Shown piece after piece: positions 34,915-44,111 of a stretch of DNA of 64,000 nucleotides. The stretch is from Dokdonia sp. Dokd-P16 (GTDB lineage Bacteria > Bacteroidota > Bacteroidia > Flavobacteriales > Flavobacteriaceae): the NCBI RefSeq assembly GCF_003095655.1, contig NZ_CP029151.1, positions 1,797,001 to 1,861,000 on the forward strand, written 5' to 3'. The notes below the pieces were generated by a model. The model was given only the letters and a program-made list of their open reading frames with translations. It was not told where the DNA came from and did not search any database. Position numbers and translations under genes: made by a program. Position 1 is the first letter of the stretch. Each line of letters starts with the position of its first letter.

Positions 34915-37341
34915 ATGGAATCAATAATGATTTATGTGCCTATCGCACTAGCATTACTCGGGTTGATCTACATGCTCGTAAAAAAATCTTGGGTAATGAA
35001 ACAAGACGCCGGAGACGGTAAGATGAAAGAGATTTCTGATCACATCTATGAAGGAGCGCTAGCTTTTTTAAATGCAGAGTATAAACTACTTACTATTTTT
35101 GTAATTATTGTAAGTGTCTTACTTGCAATTGTATCTTTTGTAGTACCCACTACACACTGGCTCATTGTAATCGCATTTATATGCGGTGCTGTTTTTTCTG
35201 CTTTTGCAGGAAATATAGGAATGAAAATAGCCACCAAAACAAATGTGCGTACTACGCAAGCTGCAAGAACCAGTCTGCCTAACGCTCTTAAAATCTCCTT
35301 TGGTGGAGGTACGGTGATGGGATTAGGAGTTGCGGGACTGGCAGTATTAGGTCTTACGGCTTTCTTTATCTTTTTCTTTCACTTCTTTATGGGAGGTGTT
35401 TGGACTAATACAATGGATATGACAGTAGTTCTTGAAACGCTAGCAGGTTTTTCACTGGGAGCAGAGTCCATCGCTTTATTTGCCCGTGTAGGAGGAGGTA
35501 TTTATACCAAAGCAGCAGACGTCGGTGCAGATCTTGTAGGTAAAGTGGAAGCAGGAATCCCTGAAGATGATCCGCGTAATCCAGCGACTATCGCAGATAA
35601 TGTGGGAGATAACGTAGGAGATGTTGCTGGTATGGGAGCAGATTTATTTGGTTCTTATGTAGCTACTGTGCTTGCAGCAATGGTTCTTGGGAACTATGTG
35701 ATAAAAGATATGGGAGGAAGCATCACCGATGCTTTTGGAGGAATAGGGCCTATTTTATTACCTATGGCAATTGCAGGTGTAGGAATTATCATTTCTATCA
35801 TAGGTACCATGCTCGTAAAAATTAAAACTAACGATGCAAAAGAGTCCGAGGTGATGGGCGCACTTAATATAGGGAATTGGACTTCTATAGTATTAGTTGC
35901 TATCGCTTGTTTCGCACTTTGTAAGTGGATGCTTCCAGAAACTATGCAAATGGAATTCTTTGGAGAAGGGTTACAAGAAATATCTTCTATGCGTGTTTTT
36001 TATGCAACCATCGTAGGATTAGTCGTAGGAGCGGTAATATCATCTGTGACGGAGTACTATACGGGCTTAGGTAAGTCACCTATTCTTAAAATTGTACAAC
36101 AATCTAGCACAGGAGCTGGAACAAATATCATTGCAGGTCTTGCAACGGGTATGATTTCTACGTTCCCATCCGTGCTGTTATTTGCAGGTGCCATTTGGGC
36201 ATCATATGCTTTTGCGGGATTTTATGGTGTAGCTCTAGCAGCTTCTGCCATGATGGCAACAACGGCAATGCAACTAGCAATAGATGCTTTTGGCCCTATA
36301 TCTGATAATGCTGGAGGGATTGCAGAGATGAGTGAGCAAGAGCCTATCGTACGTGAGCGAACAGATATTTTAGATTCTGTAGGTAACACTACAGCAGCAA
36401 CAGGAAAAGGTTTTGCTATAGCATCTGCGGCGCTTACATCACTTGCTTTATTTGCAGCTTATGTAACGTTTACAGATATAGATGGTATTAATATTTTTAA
36501 GGCGCCTGTTCTCGCGATGTTATTTGTGGGTGGTATGGTGCCCGTAGTATTTTCTGCGCTTGCGATGAATGCTGTAGGTAAAGCTGCTATGGAAATGGTG
36601 GAGGAAGTGCGCAGGCAGTTTAGAGATATTCCGGGCATCATGGAAGGCACTGGTAAGCCAGAGTACGATAAATGTGTTGCTATTTCTACCAAAGCTTCTT
36701 TAAAAGAAATGATGCTTCCTGGAGTACTTACTATAGGTTTTCCATTAGTAATAGCTTTTCTACCTATGCTATTTGGCATGGAGCATAAAGCAATCGCAGA
36801 GATGTTAGGCGGTTATATGGCTGGAGTAACTGTAAGCGGTGTGCTATGGGCAATCTTTCAGAATAACGCTGGAGGCGCATGGGATAATGCAAAAAAATCT
36901 TTTGAAGCAGGAGTCGAAATTAATGGTGAGATGACGTATAAAGGTTCAGATGCGCATAAGGCTGCGGTAACTGGTGATACAGTCGGAGATCCATTTAAAG
37001 ACACCTCTGGACCTTCTATGAATATATTAATAAAATTAACCTGCCTCATAGGTTTAGTAATTGCGCCTATTTTAGGTGGTCATAGTGAAGATGGGCTTGC
37101 TATTACTACTCAAGATGGAGCCGTTGTTGAGATTACTCAAGATGGTCGTATAGAAGAATCTAGAGAGGTACAAAAAGAAGTACGCTTCTCCATAGCCGAA
37201 CAAAATGGACAATTTGTAGGAACAGTCACCACTATTACAGATGATAATGGGGATGTAACTACAGAGGTAAAAGAATTTACGGGTACAGAAGCTCAGGTTA
37301 AACAGCAAATGGATGATTATGAAAAGGAAATAAGAAACTAA
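34915..37341 (+). CDS. hppA: Membrane-bound ion-pumping pyrophosphatase
   Basis: 808 aa with about 15-16 membrane helices. It couples PPi hydrolysis to pumping of Na+ and/or H+. The substrate-binding motif DVGADLVGKVEAGIPEDDPRNPATIADNVGDNVGD is intact, as is the later GDTVGDPFKDTSGPSMNI. GNTTAATGKG has Ala where K+-independent enzymes have Lys, which places it in the K+-dependent group (many of which pump Na+). After about residue 722 the protein carries an unusual hydrophilic tail of some 86 residues with short acidic repeats (TTQDGAVVEITQDG, EVRFSIAEQNGQFVGTVTTI). The ion cannot be fixed from sequence alone. Confidence 0.93.
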   Translation: MESIMIYVPIALALLGLIYMLVKKSWVMKQDAGDGKMKEISDHIYEGALAFLNAEYKLLTIFVIIVSVLLAIVSFVVPTTHWLIVIAFICGAVFSAFAGNIGMKIATKTNVRTTQAARTSLPNALKISFGGGTVMGLGVAGLAVLGLTAFFIFFFHFFMGGVWTNTMDMTVVLETLAGFSLGAESIALFARVGGGIYTKAADVGADLVGKVEAGIPEDDPRNPATIADNVGDNVGDVAGMGADLFGSYVATVLAAMVLGNYVIKDMGGSITDAFGGIGPILLPMAIAGVGIIISIIGTMLVKIKTNDAKESEVMGALNIGNWTSIVLVAIACFALCKWMLPETMQMEFFGEGLQEISSMRVFYATIVGLVVGAVISSVTEYYTGLGKSPILKIVQQSSTGAGTNIIAGLATGMISTFPSVLLFAGAIWASYAFAGFYGVALAASAMMATTAMQLAIDAFGPISDNAGGIAEMSEQEPIVRERTDILDSVGNTTAATGKGFAIASAALTSLALFAAYVTFTDIDGINIFKAPVLAMLFVGGMVPVVFSALAMNAVGKAAMEMVEEVRRQFRDIPGIMEGTGKPEYDKCVAISTKASLKEMMLPGVLTIGFPLVIAFLPMLFGMEHKAIAEMLGGYMAGVTVSGVLWAIFQNNAGGAWDNAKKSFEAGVEINGEMTYKGSDAHKAAVTGDTVGDPFKDTSGPSMNILIKLTCLIGLVIAPILGGHSEDGLAITTQDGAVVEITQDGRIEESREVQKEVRFSIAEQNGQFVGTVTTITDDNGDVTTEVKEFTGTEAQVKQQMDDYEKEIRN

Positions 37342-37361
37342 CATTCAAATAATTAAAAACT

Positions 37362-37390
37362 AAAGCGAGCCAATTAGGCTCGCTTTTTTT
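37362..37390 (+). terminator. Rho-independent terminator of hppA
   Basis: AAAGCGAGCC pairs with GGCTCGCTTT (37362-37371 with 37377-37386), loop AATTA, T-run. Confidence 0.9.
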
Positions 37391-37508
37391 TATAACTAAT
37401 TGGTATGGAGGTATAATAGTGTGTGTAATATAATTTCTTAACAAACCTTTATTGTCATATTAATATACTTTAACCTTCATCTCAGGTATTTTTATAAAAA
37501 ACAAGATT

Positions 37509-38039
37509 ATGATATTACCTAAGACTAAAGTGCCTTCACTAGAAGTGCCTTTAATAAATGATACAAACTGGAAATTAAGTGAGCAAAATGCAGAAAACTT
37601 CACGCTCATTATTTTTTATAGAGGATTGCATTGCCCCGTGTGTAAAGCGCAGCTTGAGGATCTAGCGTCACAATTAGATAAATTTACGGAGCGTGGAATT
37701 AATGTAATTGCTATAAGTGGTGATACAGAAAAGCGTGCAAAAATCGCTGGGAATGATTGGGACATTCCATCACTGCCTATTGGATATAACTTATCACTAG
37801 AAAAAGCTAGAGAGTACGGATTGTATATTTCTAAAGCAATTTCAGATAAAGAACCAGATTACTTTACAGAGCCTGGGTTATTTTTGATCAAGCCAGACGG
37901 TACACTTTTCTTCTCATCAGTGCAGTCTATGCCATTTGCAAGACCGCAATTTGATGATCTTTTAGGAGGAATTGATTTCATTATGAAAAAAGATTATCCT
38001 GCAAGAGGAGAGGTAAAAGATATTACAGCAGCAAAGTAA
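37509..38039 (+). CDS. Peroxiredoxin-like (AhpC/TSA) family protein
   Basis: 176 aa, thioredoxin fold: FTLIIFYRGLHCPVCKAQLEDLASQLDKFTERGINVIAISGDT. It has a CPVC (CxxC) active site in place of the single peroxidatic Cys in PxxxTxxC of classic peroxiredoxins, so a thiol reductase-like or atypical peroxiredoxin activity is likely. The C-terminal part has FLIKPDGTLFFSSVQSMPFARP as in this subfamily. Cytoplasmic, single gene with its own terminator. Confidence 0.85.
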   Translation: MILPKTKVPSLEVPLINDTNWKLSEQNAENFTLIIFYRGLHCPVCKAQLEDLASQLDKFTERGINVIAISGDTEKRAKIAGNDWDIPSLPIGYNLSLEKAREYGLYISKAISDKEPDYFTEPGLFLIKPDGTLFFSSVQSMPFARPQFDDLLGGIDFIMKKDYPARGEVKDITAAK

Positions 38040-38059
38040 AATCCATACCTAAAATATTA

Positions 38060-38092
38060 AAAGGCGTACCATCTTATGTGTACGCCTTTTTT
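38060..38092 (+). terminator. Rho-independent terminator
   Basis: AAGGCGTAC pairs with GTACGCCTT (38061-38069 with 38080-38088), followed by a T-run. Confidence 0.88.
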
Positions 38093-38106
38093 GTGAACTG
38101 TTTAGT

Positions 38107-38162
38107 TTACGCTTTCAGTGTGCTGAAGTTTATGCTGAGCCTGCCGAAGTACGAAAGCGTAA
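38107..38162. repeat. Palindrome half-sites split by a 36-bp insert
   Basis: TTACGCTTTC (38107-38116) and GAAAGCGTAA (38153-38162) are the two halves of the common palindrome arm, separated by 36 bp that include GTGCTGAAGTTTATGCTGAG. A diverged copy lies at 46044-46097. Confidence 0.7.
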
Positions 38163-38183
38163 TTTCATAAAAAACCACAAACT

Positions 38184-39191
38184 ATGTTTTTTTCATCAAA
38201 GTCTGATCCCATACAGATAGACGGATACCAATCTTACGGATCTTCAAATCACTTGTATTTAATAGGTAGAGCGCTTGAGCATGAGGGAGTAGACCTCAAG
38301 AAGACCAGTTTTCTTTCTGCATTTAAAAATGCTTACAAACAGTTTGCTAGTGATGAGTTACGACATACAAAGTTAAAGGTGACTTTACCAGATAATAGAT
38401 CATTTTATACTATTACAGACGCCGAAGGGTATTTTAAAATTGACGAACAAGTTGAAGGACTGGGAGCTCTAGCAAATGATGAAGGCTGGTTGCAAATGGT
38501 GTTAAGTTTTGATGATGTCCAAAAGGGAATTACTGTGCTAGGAGAGAACAGATTTCCTATAGAGATGCTTATTCCTGCAGAGACAGCTTCTTATGGGGTG
38601 ATAAGCGATATAGATGACACTATCTTACACACTGGTGTTGCCTCTTTATTAAAATGGAGGGTAATTATAAATACGTTTTTTAAAAATGTAGGGAAGCGCA
38701 CTTCGCTGGAGGGAGCACCAGAACTCTATAGAAAATTACATAGAGGGAAGTCTGGTGAAGATGCAAACCCGATGTTTTACGTGAGTAACAGTCCATGGAA
38801 TTTATATAGTTATCTCGAGTCCTTTGTGAGGAATCAAAAATTTCCCAAAGGCCCAATATTATTAAGAGACTTACGTGGTCCTTTTGAAAAAACACAAAAA
38901 CCAGAAAAGCCTCACAAACAACATGAGATTAGAAATATATTAAACACTTATCCTAATCTTAAGTTTGTTCTTATAGGAGATAGTGGAGAGCATGATGTAG
39001 ATATTTATCTAGAAGTAGCAAGGGAATATCCAGAGCAAATAATAGCCGTGTATTTGCGTAGTGTAAAGCACAAGAAAAAGGTGCTTAGAGTAAAAAGTGT
39101 TTTGAGTCAGTATGAGACTACTCCTGCAGTACTAGTAGAAAAAAGCTCCTTTGCAGAGGAGCATGCAAGGTCCATAGGACTTATAAAGTGA
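38184..39191 (+). CDS. App1-family phosphatidate phosphatase-like protein (DUF2183)
   Basis: 335 aa. The C-terminal HAD-like catalytic region has SDIDDTILHTG (the DxDxT nucleophile motif), FYVSNSPWNLYSYLESF, and LIGDSGEHDVDIYLEV. The N-terminal part is a beta-rich domain (LKVTLPDNRSFYTITDAEGYFKIDEQ). Yeast App1 is a Mg2+-dependent phosphatidate phosphatase; the bacterial substrate is unproven. No signal peptide, so cytoplasmic. It is a single gene, convergent with a lipoprotein gene, with a shared terminator. Confidence 0.87.
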   Translation: MFFSSKSDPIQIDGYQSYGSSNHLYLIGRALEHEGVDLKKTSFLSAFKNAYKQFASDELRHTKLKVTLPDNRSFYTITDAEGYFKIDEQVEGLGALANDEGWLQMVLSFDDVQKGITVLGENRFPIEMLIPAETASYGVISDIDDTILHTGVASLLKWRVIINTFFKNVGKRTSLEGAPELYRKLHRGKSGEDANPMFYVSNSPWNLYSYLESFVRNQKFPKGPILLRDLRGPFEKTQKPEKPHKQHEIRNILNTYPNLKFVLIGDSGEHDVDIYLEVAREYPEQIIAVYLRSVKHKKKVLRVKSVLSQYETTPAVLVEKSSFAEEHARSIGLIK

Positions 39192-39195
39192 TACA

Positions 39196-39233
39196 AAAAA
39201 AATCGGCTACTTTATGTAAAGCAGCCGATTTTA
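39196..39233. terminator. Bidirectional rho-independent terminator
   Basis: AATCGGCT pairs with AGCCGATT (39201-39208 with 39223-39230), with an inner CTTTA/TAAAG stem. It lies between convergent genes. Confidence 0.82.
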
Positions 39234-39253
39234 ATATGTTAAGAACAAATTAC

Positions 39254-39766
39254 CTATTGTCTTGTAAAACGTAATTCCTCATTAGTTGTAGTTGTTCTGT
39301 TGCCTTCTACATCAACATCTGTGAACTCAATTCTTAATTGGCTGTTGTTGAATACAGTAACGTCTCCAGTTTTACCATCCATAATTATTGTCTGGTCATC
39401 ATCATTTACTGAATAACTACCACTGTTAGACTCTGTAATGATTTGTGAGTCTGTAGTTTCATTATTGTCAAATTGAGTCGTTGTCTCAACGCGGTATTGA
39501 TAGCTTCTCGTAAAAGTTCCATTAGCATTAAACACTATGTTTGATGATCCAAATGTATCACCTACTTTAGTTATAGTAGTAGTTGCTGTACCTCCCGTTA
39601 CTACTTCTTCTATAACTTCTTCACTCACAGAAAAGTTTAGGTTATATGTTCCTTCAAGAAGTGCTGGTGTTAGTGTAGGTTCTGCTGGACCACCATCATC
39701 ATCATTACCACAAGAAATAGCCATTATAGAAATAGCAAGGATTAAAATAAATTTAAGATTTTTCAT
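39254..39766 (-). CDS. Lipocalin-like lipoprotein
   Basis: 170 aa from ATG at 39766 (MKNLKFILIL); a longer frame adds 9 residues before the signal. The lipobox MAISC is followed by GNDDDGG, acidic residues close to the cysteine of the kind seen in Bacteroidetes surface-export signals. The mature part has LLEGTYNLNFSV, NIVFNANGTFTRSYQY, GSYSVNDDDQTIIM and LRIEFTDVD, the strand pattern of the lipocalin-like domain in flavobacterial proteins. Ligand unknown; surface location is inference. Confidence 0.72.
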   Translation of the reverse strand: MKNLKFILILAISIMAISCGNDDDGGPAEPTLTPALLEGTYNLNFSVSEEVIEEVVTGGTATTTITKVGDTFGSSNIVFNANGTFTRSYQYRVETTTQFDNNETTDSQIITESNSGSYSVNDDDQTIIMDGKTGDVTVFNNSQLRIEFTDVDVEGNRTTTTNEELRFTRQ

Positions 39767-39899
39767 AATATTTGTTAGTTTTTGAAGGCGCAAAACTAGA
39801 CTATTTAATTCAATTAGAAAAGCATTTTGTAGATGTAAAGAAATACATTTACTCTGTGTAAATAACTGAAATTAAGCGAGTAGTAGTGTTGTTTTAACT

Positions 39900-40514
39900 C
39901 TAGAAAAGGCCGTTTAACTCAGCATCTATTCTATTAATAATATCTCCTAAGTCTTCAGGGTTATCTACAAAGTTAATATCATCTACATCTATAATGAGAA
40001 GCTTTCCTTTTTTATAACCATGTATCCAGGCTTCATAACGCTCATTAAGACGACTTAAATAGTCAATAGAGATAGAATTTTCATAATCTCTACCTCTCTT
40101 ATGTATTTGTGATACGAGGTTAGGAATAGAGCTACGTAGATAAATCATAAGATCTGGTGCATCTACCACACTTTCCATTAGATCAAAAAGAGACTTGTAG
40201 TTGTTGTAATCACGATTAGTAAGAAGACCCATCGCATGAAGGTTAGGAGCAAAGATGAATGCATCTTCATAAATAGTACGATCTTGGATAATCGTTTTGT
40301 CACTATCTTTTATGTCTAGCAATTGTCTAAAACGGCTATTTAAAAAGTAAATCTGAAGATTGAAAGACCAGCGTTCCATCTCATTATAAAAATCATCTAG
40401 ATATGGATTATCCACTACATCTTCATATTGCGGAGTCCATTTAAAATGTTTAGATAAAAGTTTAGTTAAGGTAGTTTTACCTGCTCCGATGTTACCGGCA
40501 ATTGCAATGTGCAT
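39900..40514 (-). CDS. Deoxynucleoside kinase
   Basis: 204 aa. P-loop GNIGAGKT at residues 7-14, then WSFNLQIYFLNSRF and the catalytic QDRTIYED, and RGRDYENSISIDYLSRLNERYEAW for the lid. It phosphorylates deoxynucleosides (deoxyadenosine/deoxyguanosine kinase-type) for dNTP salvage, and pairs functionally with the CNT transporter and nuclease elsewhere in the window. It follows the upstream propeller-like gene with a 1-bp gap, so they are co-transcribed. Confidence 0.92.
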   Translation of the reverse strand: MHIAIAGNIGAGKTTLTKLLSKHFKWTPQYEDVVDNPYLDDFYNEMERWSFNLQIYFLNSRFRQLLDIKDSDKTIIQDRTIYEDAFIFAPNLHAMGLLTNRDYNNYKSLFDLMESVVDAPDLMIYLRSSIPNLVSQIHKRGRDYENSISIDYLSRLNERYEAWIHGYKKGKLLIIDVDDINFVDNPEDLGDIINRIDAELNGLF

Positions 40515-40515
40515 G

Positions 40516-41304
40516 TTAAGGTTTTTTAGGAAATTTTAGTCGGAAAGCAGCTAACTTTTGACCGGTGTAAAGATACAGGATTTCGCCATTCAACGAAAGT
40601 TGTTTTATGGTAAAATCTGGAGTTTTCAGTGCTATGAATTCATTAGATTCTTTTGACTTATAGTATAATTTACCCTGTGAGAATAAGATAAGAGCGCCGT
40701 CACTTTGGGAAATGAGTGTAATGTCATTAAAGTCTTTTTTACTTAAAAAACTTCCATAGTTATTATAATGAAATAACCCAGTTTCATTTACTACCCATGC
40801 AAAATTATAATTAGTTGCTACCGTTATAGCGTTCACTGGCATAGGTGGAAATTGTGTGGTTATTTGATTTGTATTCCAGTCAAAAATCTCAAGTTGTTGC
40901 AGGTCTGTATTAAATACCCATAAACGTCTATCACCATTTGTGGTAACATGACTTATGTTTCTAAAATCATCTATGGTAGAAAAATTTATACGAGTAATCT
41001 CACTCAATGTATTGTCTAGTATTACTGCGGTATTTGTAGCTTCATAAAACACACTTATTTTAAGCGGATTAAGAATGTCTACCGAAGTGATAGCACCTAG
41101 CTGTAGTGCTGTAAATTGATAACCTTCATTAACATCATCTTTATATAAAACATCATTTTTGATGTGGTACAGCGCATTGAAAGCATCAATACCTATAAAA
41201 ATATCTGCCTCGATTGTCACCTCATTAATCTTTTCTAAGGTGTAACTCTGGCTAGCTGCCGTGATGGTGGCAAGTAAAAGTAATATGTTAATCAGTTTAT
41301 GCAT
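40516..41304 (-). CDS. Secreted beta-propeller-like protein, unknown function
   Basis: 262 aa with a signal peptide (MHKLINILLLLATITAASQ). The mature part consists of repeated four-strand units with patterns like RRLWVFNTDLQQLEIFDWNTN, YNFAWVVNETGLFHYNNYG and GALILFSQGKLYYKS, as in small propeller proteins. No catalytic residues are recognised. Co-transcribed with the deoxynucleoside kinase gene 1 bp downstream, a conserved-looking but unexplained pairing. Periplasmic by signal peptide. Confidence 0.7.
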   Translation of the reverse strand: MHKLINILLLLATITAASQSYTLEKINEVTIEADIFIGIDAFNALYHIKNDVLYKDDVNEGYQFTALQLGAITSVDILNPLKISVFYEATNTAVILDNTLSEITRINFSTIDDFRNISHVTTNGDRRLWVFNTDLQQLEIFDWNTNQITTQFPPMPVNAITVATNYNFAWVVNETGLFHYNNYGSFLSKKDFNDITLISQSDGALILFSQGKLYYKSKESNEFIALKTPDFTIKQLSLNGEILYLYTGQKLAAFRLKFPKKP

Positions 41305-41354
41305 TAACGAGCAAAGTACAAAAATCTAGCCGTTATAGTTAATACCTTTGTAAG

Positions 41355-41744
41355 GTGAAAAAAGAGATTGAAAATAGAGAAGATGTATATACACTTGTAA
41401 CCACTTTTTATGGTCGCATACGTAGTGATGTTTATTTGGGACCTATTTTTAATAAACACATTACAGATTGGCCACACCACTTTGAGCATCTTACAGATTT
41501 TTGGGAAGGCAATTTATTCTTTAAAAAAATTTTTACGGGAAGACCTTTACAAACGCACAAACGTGTAGATAGGGATGAAGGCTACACTATAAATGAGCAA
41601 CACTTTGGTGTATGGCTTAATCACTGGGTACAAACGGTAGATGAGCTATATGAGGGCGAACTGGCAGAGATGGCAAAGTTTAGAGCTCGTAAGATTGGCA
41701 CCTTTTTTCTAGTAAATATGTTTCAAGCAAAGCCTTCACACTAG
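41355..41744 (+). CDS. Group III truncated haemoglobin
   Basis: 129 aa with a GTG start. VYTLVTTFYGRIRSDVYLGPIFN is the family N-terminus (helix B/C region), followed by HFEHLTDFWEGNLFF, the heme-binding histidine region THKRVD and HFGVWLNHWVQTVDEL. It binds O2/NO/peroxide in the cytoplasm; physiological role unproven. A TACCTTTG box at 41343-41350, only 5 bp from the start codon, fits the flavobacterial -7 box, so the mRNA might be leaderless, but no good TTG lies upstream. Convergent with the response-regulator gene, overlapping it by 4 bp at the 3' ends. Confidence 0.88.
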   Translation: MKKEIENREDVYTLVTTFYGRIRSDVYLGPIFNKHITDWPHHFEHLTDFWEGNLFFKKIFTGRPLQTHKRVDRDEGYTINEQHFGVWLNHWVQTVDELYEGELAEMAKFRARKIGTFFLVNMFQAKPSH

Positions 41745-42424
41745 CAGATGAGCTTATATCCGTATCCACGTACGTTTACGATTTCTATAGTAGGGTCGTC
41801 CTTTAGTTTTTTTCTAAGTTTTGATATAAAGACGTCCATGCTTCTTGCAGAAAAGAAATCATCATCACCCCATAATTTTTTAAGAATAAGTGATCGGTCT
41901 AGAACGGCATTGCGATTTTTATGAAGATGAAATAGTAAATGAGCCTCCCTGTGGGTTAACTTTTGTACGCTTTCGCGAAAGCGTAATTCTTGCCTTGTGA
42001 AATCGAAAATATAACTACCGATGGTTATAGCCTCAGCCTTTTGTTGCAATGTTTTACGTTGTAGTAAATTCTGAATTCTTACAATAAGCTCTTCTACGCT
42101 GAAAGGTTTTTTGAGATAATCATTACCACCTATACTAAACCCCTCAACCACATCTGCCGTTTGAGACTTTGCAGTGAGAAATATTATAGGAATCTCATCA
42201 TCTTGTTCACGAACCTCCTTTGCCACAGTAAACCCATCCTTTTTAGGCATCATCACATCGAGCACTAAGATGTCAGGCTTTTTAAGTTGGTATTGATTTA
42301 TCGCTTGAACACCATCTGTGCAGAGTGTTACATTAAAGCCACGACTCTCCAGACTTTCTTTTACAATGAGTCCTAGTGCTGGCTCATCTTCTGCGAGTAA
42401 GATATAAGGTTTATTTGTTGCCAT
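41741..42424 (-). CDS. OmpR-family response regulator
   Basis: 227 aa. Receiver domain 1-120 with Asp12/Asp13-type acidic pocket (LLAEDEP), phospho-acceptor Asp56 in LVLDVMMP and LKKPFSVEEL. The C-terminal winged helix has LTHREAHLLFHL and RSMDVFISKLRKKL ... GYGYKL. It is downstream of the sensor kinase gene and overlaps it by 14 bp, so it is a cognate pair. A palindrome at 41971-41980 is translated as RFRES between the two domains. Likely targets are the divergent GLPGLI genes, which carry three phased GTTAAC boxes upstream. Confidence 0.93.
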   Translation of the reverse strand: MATNKPYILLAEDEPALGLIVKESLESRGFNVTLCTDGVQAINQYQLKKPDILVLDVMMPKKDGFTVAKEVREQDDEIPIIFLTAKSQTADVVEGFSIGGNDYLKKPFSVEELIVRIQNLLQRKTLQQKAEAITIGSYIFDFTRQELRFRESVQKLTHREAHLLFHLHKNRNAVLDRSLILKKLWGDDDFFSARSMDVFISKLRKKLKDDPTIEIVNVRGYGYKLIC

Positions 42425-44072
42425 CTGGAATTGTAATTTTAAATGAAGTTTGTGGAACAGTAGACACCTCTATGGAGCCATTGTGTTTTTCAATAATAGT
42501 TTTGGTGTAGTATAGTCCTATCCCAAAACCTTTTACATCATGTGTATTTCCTTTGGGTACACGGTAAAACTTTTCAAATAATTGAGATGCTTGATCCTTT
42601 GTAAGTGCTTTTCCTGTATCTGTAATTGACAAGTGGATGTTACTATTTGTATTACTTATTGCTATGGTTACTGGTGGTTTACCGTATTTAGTGGCATTAT
42701 CTACTAGATTATCAATAGCATTTTCTAGATGAAAAACATCTACCGTAGCCCATATGGAAGATGTTGAACTTTTAAGTGTTATAGGAATGTCAGGTGCAAT
42801 TTCTTTATATTTTTTAATCAAATGTTCAAGCACTTCCACTAGGTTGCAACGCTCTTTTTTCAACGATAAATCTTCTTTATCTAGTGTTGCGGTGTCTAGA
42901 ATGCGTTCCACCATGGTATTAAGTTTACCTAGCTGTGTGGTAGACATGGCAAGGTATTTCTCTGTTTTTTCTTTGTCGTTTTCTTTGTTAAAATGCTGTA
43001 TGCCTTCAATAGCTGCGCTTATGGTGGCTATAGGTGTTTTAAACTCGTGGGTGATATTGCTTATAAAATCATTTTTAATCTCGGCGAGTTGTTTTTGTTC
43101 TCGTATAATTTTGAGTAGATAGAGAAGGCTAGCAATTACTGCTATGATTAGAATAAACGAAAGTACTATGCCTGCCAGATTACGTTTTAAGATGATGGTG
43201 GTAATGTCATTAAAGCCTAGAGAGAGTATACTTTCTGCTGGGAGTAATTTTGAATTTGCAACTACATTAAAATCATAGGTAGGGCTGAGGTTTTTGGGAA
43301 CCCCTGAAATGGGGCGTGAGATGGTGTCTCCCTTTGGGCTATATGTAAGACTATGCGCAGCGCGATCTATTCCTAATGTCAGTAATTGCTGTTTTACAAG
43401 TGTATCTAATTTTTTTATGTCAATGGTGTCATCGTTAAATGATATAACTATTTTAGAGGTAAGTGTTTCTAGAGCGTTTTTTCTATCGCGCAACTTTAAT
43501 TCTCCAGAGGCTAGTGTGTCATACCTCGCGACACTATCTGTTTTAAGGCGTTGCTTTGTAAAGAATCGCTGCAACATATTACTGTTGTTTTTTAAAGTGT
43601 CTTTATTTGAGCTTCCATTAATGACAAATGTTGAGGTGTTTGCGCTATTTGATTCAAAGTGCTTGGTAAGTGCCTGTTGCTGCTGGCTTTGTATTATAGA
43701 ATCTATTTTTTCTGGATGAGCCCCTTCTATCGTAAGAAGACCTAAGCTGTCCAGATTATTTTCTATCTGTATATGTTCAATGCTCAGAACGCTGGTATCC
43801 GTTTTCTTTCTTAGAAAATCTTTAAAGCTCTCAGATTCAAGATAATCCCCTGAGCCTTCTTCGTACTTTGAGAAAATACCTATGGTGTTTTGTGCAGCTA
43901 GTTCCTCATAATATTGGTCTACCGCTAGATCAAGGCCTATTTGCACATCACGCACAAGCTGTACTTTTCCAGCCTCATAGTTTTTGTAATTCCAATACAA
44001 TTGGATGGCTAGCGTAAGCGTGATTACGGTAACAATAAAATAGATGATATAAGAGTACCTCTTGTCTTTCAT
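42411..44072 (-). CDS. Membrane sensor histidine kinase
   Basis: 553 aa. Two membrane helices (about 8-27 and 299-321) enclose a periplasmic sensor of about 270 residues with no recognised fold. The cytoplasmic part has DHp domain His342 in SNITHEFKTPIATI and an ATPase domain with N box LENAIDNLVDNATKYG and G boxes (DTGKALTKDQ, GFGIGLYYTKTI). The partner is the response regulator just downstream. It is divergent from two GLPGLI genes and a receptor-like gene, so an envelope or metal-related signal is possible (inference). Confidence 0.92.
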   Translation of the reverse strand: MKDKRYSYIIYFIVTVITLTLAIQLYWNYKNYEAGKVQLVRDVQIGLDLAVDQYYEELAAQNTIGIFSKYEEGSGDYLESESFKDFLRKKTDTSVLSIEHIQIENNLDSLGLLTIEGAHPEKIDSIIQSQQQQALTKHFESNSANTSTFVINGSSNKDTLKNNSNMLQRFFTKQRLKTDSVARYDTLASGELKLRDRKNALETLTSKIVISFNDDTIDIKKLDTLVKQQLLTLGIDRAAHSLTYSPKGDTISRPISGVPKNLSPTYDFNVVANSKLLPAESILSLGFNDITTIILKRNLAGIVLSFILIIAVIASLLYLLKIIREQKQLAEIKNDFISNITHEFKTPIATISAAIEGIQHFNKENDKEKTEKYLAMSTTQLGKLNTMVERILDTATLDKEDLSLKKERCNLVEVLEHLIKKYKEIAPDIPITLKSSTSSIWATVDVFHLENAIDNLVDNATKYGKPPVTIAISNTNSNIHLSITDTGKALTKDQASQLFEKFYRVPKGNTHDVKGFGIGLYYTKTIIEKHNGSIEVSTVPQTSFKITIPDGNK

Positions 44073-44111
44073 GTCTCAAAGATGCTTTATAAGGAGTTCT
44101 TAAACAAATCG

